From Haliclystus octoradiatus (Eukaryota > Cnidaria > Staurozoa > Stauromedusae > Haliclystidae), in NCBI GenBank assembly GCA_916610825.1, contig OU744452.1:7782021-7846020 (forward strand): a stretch of 64,000 bases of DNA, read 5' to 3'. The notes under the pieces were generated by a model. It had not been told where the DNA came from, did no database searches, and saw nothing but the letters and a program-made list of their open reading frames with translations. Shown in pieces: positions 55,801-64,000 of this stretch (position 1 is its first letter; each line of letters opens with the position of its first letter). A program made the translations under genes and the position numbers.

Positions 55801-58800
55801 CACGTAACGATGGTATAGGCGTAGAATGAGCCTTTTCTTCTGATGTATATTTATAGTCATCACCGTGTTTCATTTCATTGTCAGTATCAAAACCAGTGAT
55901 TTCATTGGATGATTGAACTGCATCTAAAACACCATCGTTCACTGTTGGCAACATTTTTCCTTCGGCTGATTCGGTTTTAACAACAGTTTCATTACTTGTT
56001 AAATTTGTTGTGATAATTTGTGATTGTAGATCATCTTTGATTTCTTCGGTTTTATTTGTCATTAATAAAGTGTTATTTTCTTCAGTTGATTTTTGATTAG
56101 TTATAAGAGGCTTGACTTCAGATTGAGTTGAATTGATGTTATTACTATTGTTGGTTTTAATAAGTTTCTGCTCGATGTTGATGCTACCATTATTTGTTTT
56201 GATATTGTTGTTTGTTGCTGTTGTGATTTTGCTGTTGTTATTATCTGTGTTTCCGTTAGTTATTTTATTATTATATTTGTTTGTCGCTGTTACATTTTTG
56301 TTCATCATGCTGCCTCCATGTTCAAGTTTGACTATCGGCTTGTTTTTTATTGTTGGTTTTGTAGAGGCTCTTGTTATTCGGTGAAAAGTAGGCAAAGGTG
56401 TTGGGTGTGTCGTTCTGTGTGTAGTTTGAACTTGTGGTTTCGTTGTCATTTGTAACTTCTGTCCTTCGTATTGAATAGATGGTTGTTTAGTGGGTTGGTA
56501 TTGCTGTCCTTTATCGAATGCCTGCCAAGGTAGCATAGTTAATGGTGTCATCTTTATGGTATGAAATTGAGGCTGAGTAATTGCTAGTATCTCTTTATGT
56601 GCAGCGGGTATGGTTTGCGTAGCAGCCATTGTTGGCATCATTTCCTGTAGCATTGGCATTGGTGTTCCATGAACAATATGTACATTAGACAATGGATCAT
56701 CTTTATTATAAGTCACGTGGCTGTTAAAGTCAAAGCTATTGGCCTTTTGATCTCCTGCATATTTTAACAAAATCTGTTTGAAATTTGAATTTGTTTGATG
56801 TTGTTTTTTGTTTCCTTTCTTATTTACTGCTTTTCTTAATAAATTGTTTTTTAATTGTAGTAAATGCCGACGTTTTGATTCGTTTTGTAATAGCATTTCT
56901 CTTAACTTGTTTAATTTCTTTTTTCTATAATTGATTGCATCGTTAAAGTTGTCTTTATAGCCTGGTATATCTGCTTGAAATGGGACAGCAGGCTTGGTCT
57001 TACCTAACGCTTTCGGTTTAACATTTTTCGATGTATCTACTTTTACTGCTTTCGCTTTTATATGTTGCTTCTTTGCAGCTTGTTTCGTAGTTTTTCTTTG
57101 TATTTTTTTCTTTCTGATTGCCTTTGCTTTCGCCATCATATGTTTGCCATTACTTCCATTCTTTTGCTGTGCTGTAATTCTTTTTCCAGCTTTCACATTT
57201 GTTGTTGTATTTTTTAAATTGGTTACACTTACAGGTTTTATTGATATGACTTGATCATTCAAAGGTGGATTACTTTGTACAGATTCCATAGTTCTATTTT
57301 GTTTTATCATATGTTCCTGTCCACCTTTGTTTACTACAGTTTGTGGGTTAATTTCTGTTTCCTGTTCTATTTTTGTTGCTTGATCTGTCAAAGTGCTTAA
57401 TTCTAAATCAGTTTGTGCAAGGGCATTTAAATCATCCGTACTATCATCATTAGTATTTATCGGTGCTCCAGTTTCAATAGTCTGTTCTGGTCCCATTTCA
57501 TTTTGTATCAAACTTAACAATTTCTGTTCTCCGTCAATAATTGCAGCAGGGTTGACGTTCTCTCTTGTTTCACCTGTATCTTCAACCGATTCAGCTACCT
57601 TTGGTTCTTGGCTTTGTTCAATTGGACTTGCGTTGTCTTGTTCAAAATGTACATCTCCAGGATTCATATTATATGTTTCACTACCTTCACGATCACCTTC
57701 GTTTAAACTTGTTTTGATTTCATCCATCACACTTTGATCTTTGATAATTGAATTAATATAATTAGCTTCTGGTTTATACATTTTTTGCGCTTCACCATAT
57801 AAATTATCTACTTGTGTTGCTGAAGCAGATTCTTCTCGATCAGATAACGGATTGAGTGGAAACACAAAATCCTTTTTAGATCCTGGACGAGGAATCCGAT
57901 CTTTACGAATTCCATTCACTTGAGTAAAGTCATTTGGTGTATTATATGCATAATAGGGTTGCATGGTTGAATCATCTTGTAGATAATTCCTGCTTTCTTC
58001 ATAATCTTCAACTGGTTTATTTTCAAATCTTCTTTCTGGCTTTTGTATGTGATGCCTTCTCTTTACTTTATTCCGTTGACCTTTATGCCTTCTTACAGCT
58101 TTATGTTTTCGCTTAGAATGATTAAGTTTGGTTGTATTAATTACACTACCATTAATGTATTCATTGATGTCATCAACACTTGTTGCATACATTCGTTTCG
58201 CTTTATTTGATTTGGGTTCTGGTATCGAAGCACGTCGTTCTAAATGATGCCAGACATCTGGAGCTTGATTGGCTCGACGATATCTCTTTGTTTCTAAACG
58301 ATTTTGTATATTGCTATTTTCGGTTTTTGATTCTGAAAAAAAATTAAGAAATGATGTATTTGCAAACGGCGAATGATACGATAAGAAACCGAGGTTATGA
58401 GATTTTGGGGTATTGAAACAAATTATGCATCGCCCTACAAGGATTCCTGCACTACTTGTCTATATCTATACATGCAGCAGTGATGATTTCGCTTGAGTAA
58501 TCATGTTAGATGTGCAATTTATCATTTATTGCACTGTTTTCCGTGTTTTGTTAACAGATTTGTGTACAAGAGAGACATAGCGAGACAAGAGTACGCGTAA
58601 CAAAAATACAAGCCCAAAGGGGTGATTTTTGACTCATGGTTACGTAAGTGACCTTGAGTCTATGCTGTCATGGTGGAAACGTTTTCATTTCATTTCATTT
58701 CATTTTTGACTAAATCTATTGCTCTTTTGAAATAACGTTCAACATACTGCTTTGCGTGCTAACAGAGTTCGAACAAAAAACGATTGCGCAAGAAACACCA

Positions 58801-61196
58801 TTGTATTGTTAAAAATACAATGGGCATGCTGTGTGATTATCCCAAATTTTTCGCCAAATTTTTTTGCCAAAAATTTTTTTCCATTGCCCGCCATGATGGC
58901 CGACTCGCAGCTTAGCGAGATTACAATTGCATTATTAAATGAAATGTTTTCTAATACTCCTGGATTAGTTTACATCGTGATTATCTCTTCATTGGTAGAA
59001 CACATGATTGTTTTCTTCTTCTCGTCATTTGAAATGGTTAATTAATGAGAGGTTTTAATCGTTCTGTAACATCACTATTTGAGGTGAAACTTCGAAGATA
59101 ATTGTTGTTGTGTTTTGACCATGAGAACTTTTGAACCGACAATTCATCATTTGGTTGGGGGCTTAGACAAGACAGTGTTATGTATTTATTGTTTGTATTG
59201 TTTTCTGAAGTTATTTATTACATCAAACTGCTAAGCCAGTCGTCATGGTTTTATTTGGTTTATTAAAATGTTTTAATTCTGCTGCGACATCAGCTTAAGA
59301 AGAGACAATTTCGCACGTCGTTTACAACTCACACCTGTATTATAAGTAGTGAAAATCACTTCGTGTGTCATATCTTAGTATGGTCTAGTGGTGAAGCGTT
59401 TGCATTGGGCGCGCGGGGTCTGGGGTTCAATCTCATCGGCTGCCTTCTCATTTCTTTTTCTTCTTTACTTGATTTATTATTTGGATATATTTTTCTTTAT
59501 ATTATTATATTATTTGGATATTGTTTTGATTTATTTCATTTTATTTGATTGAAGTTGATTTTTTTATTTGATCTGATTTTTATATCATTCGATTGGATTG
59601 ATTTACTTTTTTGAATTTGATTTGATTTGATTTTTCTTTGCATGATGATTTGATTGATTTGATATTCTATTGAATTTGATTTCAATTGGTTTATTTTGAT
59701 TATTATATTATTCACCATGAGTCCGAGCGTAGCAGAGCTATTTTTTGTTATTTATCTCTTTGAGAGTCTTGCATTACGTTGAGTGTACACATTTTAAGAA
59801 TGCATATGTTTCATGATTAGCCTGTATTCGTTGGGTACCAAGAATTTGTGGAATAACATTTGTGTTTCTGTCCAGCAAGATTAATATATCACCGCTGAGT
59901 TTATAATTTTCAGGGGTTGTTTTGTTTTGAGTAGGGCATCTACTATTGATGAGATGTTCCCAAGTAACTGTTAATGGTCTAATTTATTTTGTTTACTCAT
60001 TTCTGCCTTGATTTCCGCTAGACAGAATACCACACGTTGTACAAAAATACTGGATATCAGGTCCACAACGCAGAAAAAATATTGATAGGATATGCTTTTC
60101 ACACCACCAGATAAGAGCACGGAACTTGGGCTCGATGAATATCGGCATAAAGACTTCGGCAGATCTCGGTGATTATCAGTCGATATTCACCTCACCTTGA
60201 AACCTTCGATCAATAACTGTTAAATATACAGGTTGTCTTGATTCGCGACTTCGCGTACATGTTAAGTAATTCCCTGTAGCTGCAATTCGCACGAAATGCA
60301 CCAAACCCATTCCAGTGCAACCGTTGCTAATATTAACATGCATCATACTGGAGACTTTTTTGTTAGCGTAGGATAATTTTTATTCGGTCGTAACTCTTCT
60401 AAGAAACTCTCTGCTCGTGACTTATGACTTCTTTTACTATACTATTTATACTATTGACTTCTTTTATGGGCACGAAAGATTAAGATTAGTTGAATCAAGT
60501 ACTGGTCAGCTAGCACGGGGATGGTAGTTTGATGCTTTTGGTGTATTTTGCAAAGACCATGATTGAAATCAACCCACATGACCCCGAGATCTATTGTTAT
60601 ACCACACCAACATGGCGGATGTGAAAAAGCTCGTTTGCTGTTGCATTCATTCATAGTTTTCTTAAGTTTTTCATCGATTTCGACTGAAGGTGACTCTCAT
60701 TCACATATATACATACATGCTTCGGTAGTTCGCATTGAAACTTTTTTATTTAAATTTTAAATTATAATTTTTTTCGTTTCCTGTAACTGTTAAAAAATAA
60801 TTTAACGTTGTGATGGAAAAGCGAAATCCCTTGATGATCGTTTGATCTGTGTCAATCAAATCACTTGAACCTTTGACACAAACAAATACAATATGTATAT
60901 GTAAGAAAGCCTTTAACTTGGATATTGCACCATAGCCTCATTTGAAACTTCTAATGCAATAAATAAAAAAATATCTTTCATAGATATTAAACAGCAATTA
61001 CTGCAATAAAACTTTTTTGAATAATTATTTGCCTCTTCTACATCTTTTTATAATCCTTCTATTAAATATTGCGTGAAGAGACATGAAGCATCAAGTAGGA
61101 TAGTATAATTACAATATTGGTTTTACCTGTGTATGTGATAAGATTGTAAAATAATACCAAAATTAATCCATTTATTAACATTTCTAAGGTTGCCAT
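52431..61196 (-). CDS. Secreted low-complexity protein with C-terminal SGNH hydrolase domain, four exons, 1365 aa
   Basis: Minus-strand exons 61196-61127, 58332-54943, 54257-54042 and 52852-52431 join in phase 1 throughout and total 4098 bases. Residues 1-23 are a signal peptide (hydrophobic core LILVLFYNLI). Residues 24-1153 come from one exon: very basic stretches (KRKHKAVRRHKGQRNK and a Lys/Arg/Gln run near 385-430), an acidic Glu/Asp-rich part, a possible coiled coil near 465-500, an Asn-rich part near 690-740 and Gln/Asn/Pro/Ser-rich repeats near the end. Residues 1154-1365 are an SGNH/GDSL hydrolase: CFGDSLTRGY (Ser1167), LGGTND (Asn1240) and GLHLKPRGY (His1343). The Asp expected three residues before His is Gly1340. 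Many dibasic sites could be processed. A secreted matrix, mucus or defence role is possible; the substrate is unknown. Confidence 0.85.
52901..52979. repeat. Short foldback, about 79 bp
   Basis: Arms beginning CCGAGTTTCACGCCATA and, inverted, CCGAGTCTCGCGCCATA pair over about 27 bases around a short AT-rich loop, in the last intron of the SGNH gene. Confidence 0.7.
53065..53370. mobile_element. MITE with about 53-bp inverted ends
   Basis: The left arm starts GCCTGCGTACAAGCTCCGAG and the right arm, inverted, GCCTGCGTACCAGCCTCGAG. Similarity continues through TGAAACCAT to GTGAACTAA. The 306-bp element has no coding capacity and no clear target duplication. Lies in the last intron of the SGNH gene. 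Confidence 0.7.
54042..54257 (-). CDS. SGNH-fusion exon 3 (GDSL nucleophile block)
   Basis: 72 codons between TTTCTAG and GTAAGT. Has VMCFGDSLTRGYYN with the nucleophile Ser, the HHPYTNKL segment shared with this esterase subfamily, and a Gly-rich block II (NEGKDGDLASG). Confidence 0.88.
54414..54506 (-). mobile_element. tRNA-derived SINE, family B, 3' fragment
   Basis: The reverse complement matches the last 90 bases of the 47757 copy (GATCTGCAGTGTCGC, GCTCTTAGCGAAAAGA). Confidence 0.6.
54943..58332 (-). CDS. SGNH-fusion exon 2 (giant low-complexity exon)
   Basis: 3390 bases, an exact multiple of three, open from a polypyrimidine-CAG acceptor to an ACAG/GTGAGA donor. The open frame extends 46 codons upstream of its first methionine to the acceptor. 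No known domain recognised. Composition shifts from Arg/Lys/His-rich to Glu-rich, Lys/Gln-rich, Thr/Pro-rich, Asn-rich and Gln/Ser-rich along its length. Confidence 0.85.
58626..59745 (+). mobile_element. 1-kb repeat with short inverted ends, tRNA-like core and small ORF (copy 2)
   Basis: Second copy of the 29265-30299 element, about 95% identical by eye, in the first intron of the SGNH gene and opposite to it. It keeps the 10-bp inverted ends, the small frame (49 codons here, from 58893) and the tRNA-like segment at 59378-59440. It has about 85 extra bases in the TTGAT-rich part. Confidence 0.7.
59746..61126. other. Rest of SGNH intron 1; nothing recognised
   Basis: AT-rich intronic sequence without convincing exons, RNA genes or terminal repeats. 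Confidence 0.4.
61127..61196 (-). CDS. SGNH-fusion exon 1 (signal peptide)
   Basis: 23 codons plus one base from ATG to a GTAAAA donor. Encodes a short polar start, then a hydrophobic core and ITYT, followed by Glu in the next exon: a textbook signal peptide with cleavage near 22-24. Confidence 0.75.
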
Positions 61197-64000
61197 TCGC
61201 AAATATTTAGCTCCACGCTTTAAATCTAATGAATCTGAATTGCGTAGCTGAATTGATTAAATTCTGGCTTCTTTGTATCATCGTTTCTTGTTATGTAATA
61301 CGAAGCACATACAGCAACATAATATAACGTTTAGATTGTATTATTACGCTTATTTTAATATTAATTATGCGTCTTCTGCACTTTTTTCTTTATTTCCAGT
61401 TGCTTTCAATTGCGATTGAAAGGGGACTTGACCTTTGCGATCACTAACGATTATTGTCAAGTAGGTCAAGCGTGACTGAAGTGAGATCATCTTTAAAACA
61501 TTTCTGAAACCTATATATTTTTGGTTTTGTGCGTTCGAACAAGTTTATCAGAGTTTTAGACCTTACTGGCGTTATTGGTGACGTTGCTATAAAGTTGATT
61601 TACCAAGAGCTGCTTACAATGTGACGGTCGACAATCAGATTGATTTTGTTTGATAATTATATCTTGATGAGAATATTTATGCTTGTTTTTAAGTTTTCAA
61701 ACCTATATAGTTAAATGAACCTGCAAACTCTAGATGTCCATGTTTAAGCTGACACTTCCAGGGCAATATTTTTAAGTAAATCGATTATAGAATTCAATTA
61801 CAATGGTGATTTTATTGGAGATACTCATATTGCAAGGTCTTAGGGGAGAAAATACGCCCACAAAAGTCCGGCACGAGATTAATAAGAATCGTGAAAAATT
61901 ACTTGTGAAACAATATTCTATGATTATATTAATCCTTTCCACTTTTAGCCGAAAGTCCTTGATCCAACAATATTTAAGCTGTTTCATAAATCTTGTGAAA
62001 TAATTCAATCTTCCCGATCAATCCATTTCGAACACATCATTGGTATCAAAGGAACATATTTTTCCATTTTCATGATAAAAACAAACTTCTTATTAAACTT
62101 ATTAAAACTTATTCAAACTTACAGTGCACATGACACCAAAACATATTGACACATTCGAAGAATCGTAAAGCTAATGTTAAGGAGAATGATGAAAAGGATT
62201 CTTCTATTTGGACGCATGTAAGCTTATATATATTACTGAGATTTGGTAGTAAATTCTTGCTAGGAAAGTGAAGAGCTTCGTGCTATACTGCAAGTGCTAC
62301 AGTGTTTGAGTTATATCACATTTTGTCTCCCACTTTGTTAGAAAACAGAATGAGCAAAATTTAACAGACCAAAATTATGCCTGTTGTTATACGTACCAGA
62401 ATACATTGTCATGCATATTTAGTGAAATCCGCTGTCAATATAGGAAATCACATTGATTCTAATGTTGTAAAACTAATTTATTAAACTATGTTGCTCGAAA
62501 AACGTCTGAAAAACTCAGCTGCTGTGTTCTTCTATTCTATTTCCATTGTAGTGGTTAGATTCCCAGTCTGCAGCCCGAGGGTAACTTCCATTGCGCTTCG
62601 ATGGGGTCGTTCAAATGGAACTTTGGCAGAATTACCATGAAAATTTTCCACATGATGAAAAAGATACCTGAAATATATTTTTATGAATGACTGATTCAAT
62701 TAAAACAGATAAAAAAAAATTCATAGGCAAAATTTGTTTTGCAATATGAAAAAATTGCAAAAGCGTCAAAAGGATACCCCAAAAAATTTTCATGACTAAG
62801 CATACCCTAAAAAGTTTTTCTGGATCTTGAAAAAGGTACCCTTTATTATTTGAGCGTCCCCGTATACCAAAAGTAGGGAATTTACCCCCCGGGGTCTGCA
62901 GACAGGCTTAACATGGGGGAATAGGAAAGACATGGCGCAAAAAGAGCGGGAAAACAGAACCACGTCGTGAACAAGTTGAACGTGAAAACAAATATCCAGT
63001 TCAATGAAACTTTCGCCTCTTCTTCATTTCAAGAAAACAACAAGAAAGATCACATGACAGCTCTGAATAAAGGTAGGTCAACGAATTAAAACCCATTCAA
63101 ATTGAGAATAATGTTGCTGTTAAATTACAGAATATCAATGAAAGCAGACCCGTAGAAAATTGTCTCAATCCGCAATTGCGTTTTATTCGCACAGTTGTTG
63201 GGGGAAAATAGAAGGATTTACCCTGATTAATATGGTTAACAAGACAATATTAATTTCAACAATTTTAGTTGATATTTCTAATTAATAATTTTATGCGGAG
63301 GTGCCATGAATCTTCGTTTCTCGGTTTGCTATTGTATACATATGTTTGCATTTTTGAATCGTAAGTAGTTGTAGTGGTTTATATATATTGTAACTTCCGT
63401 TTGTATCAGTCGTTCTCTACATGTAAATAATCACTGTAATATGTAATCGCCCTCTTTCTATGTTAACCTTTGTAGCCTATAGTCAACATCTATAAATATA
63501 TTCTCATACAAAACTCTACATAGTCAATGAAGGCCAAGCGCACCAGCATTAATTAGCGATTTTAATATGATTTCTGATATCCTTCTGAATGTAATACAGT
63601 TTGTTTACTATAGCATAAGTTGTATAACATGTATATTAATATGAGGATCTAATATATATGTCGTAGTTTTTACTCTTTCCCTGTTTATCCCAGTCGATAT
63701 TTTTTGAGAAATAAACAACATCAACAACAATAACAAAATAAGTACGCATGCTATTAGGGGGATGTACACAGTATAGATAGTATAGATATATATTTTTGCC
63801 AATTACCAAATGCATGGTGTCTAGCAATTACTAAAATAAAAACCAAAAGGGACCAATACATAGCAGTATAAAATAACTAAGTAATTAAAAATAAAAATAA
63901 TTGTATAGCTCTTACGTGTATTATTAAATTTATCGTCTAATCGATAGGCTTCTGTCAATAAATTTTCCGATAATATCGAGTACCGGTATATCACCGCTCT
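61197..64000. other. Upstream region of the SGNH gene; no gene recognised
   Basis: The first few hundred bases should hold the promoter and 5' UTR of the minus-strand SGNH gene, but no clear TATA or initiator is evident. At 62640-62900 a GTACCC/ATACCCC-AAAA-TTTT motif recurs several times. The rest shows only short chance frames. Confidence 0.4.

Noticed and set aside
62930-63075. Possible plus-strand exon ending AATAAAG/GTAGGT with a short polar frame
   Set aside because: About 46 codons without homology, and the only partner exons would be outside the window.

Overview
The window is AT-rich metazoan DNA with spliced genes, GT-AG introns and many transposon families. The gene set (a tetraspanin, a death-domain plus SEFIR adaptor of the Act1/CIKS type, a secreted SGNH hydrolase) and the elements (BEL/Pao, Penelope-like, CR1/L2-like LINEs, tRNA-derived SINEs) suggest a marine invertebrate, possibly a deuterostome. 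I cannot place it more precisely from sequence alone.

Layout. 1-6070: the 3' part of a BEL/Pao LTR retrotransposon with one long open frame and its 3' LTR; the 5' LTR is off the window. 6071-8073: an inverted partial copy of a 3-kb Helitron-like repeat. 8074-10730: a LINE (minus strand) whose reverse-transcriptase part is replaced by that repeat. 12587-12658: a lone first coding exon resembling myotrophin (minus). 15557-16330: a Harbinger-type MITE. 16764-39707: a six-exon tetraspanin gene (plus, 245 aa). Its introns hold a degraded L2/CR1-like LINE with a long TTA tail, a pogo-type MITE, a 220-bp AAT microsatellite, Penelope-like pieces, a hAT-type MITE, a 1-kb element with inverted ends and a tRNA-like core, and a tandem array of three almost identical 3,038-bp units that stops 77 bp before the last exon. 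42229-52160: a five-exon adaptor gene (plus, 396 aa; death domain then SEFIR). 52431-61196: a four-exon gene (minus, 1365 aa) converging on it, with a signal peptide, about 1,130 residues of low-complexity basic and Asn/Gln/Thr-rich sequence in one exon, and a C-terminal SGNH hydrolase domain. 61197-64000: no gene recognised.

The three multi-exon genes were assembled by hand. In each, every junction keeps frame (all phase 0 in the tetraspanin; all phase 1 in the other two) and the coding lengths are exact multiples of three, which is strong internal support. The three genes do not form an obvious pathway. The adaptor points to IL-17-type innate signalling, the tetraspanin to membrane organisation, and the SGNH protein to a secreted or matrix role.

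The two most notable items are (1) the Helitron-like tandem array, with repeated 5' starts, a CTAG-T 3' end after a small hairpin, and a second copy in the window with a sharp step in divergence; and (2) the secreted disordered-SGNH fusion protein, whose usual catalytic Asp position is Gly.
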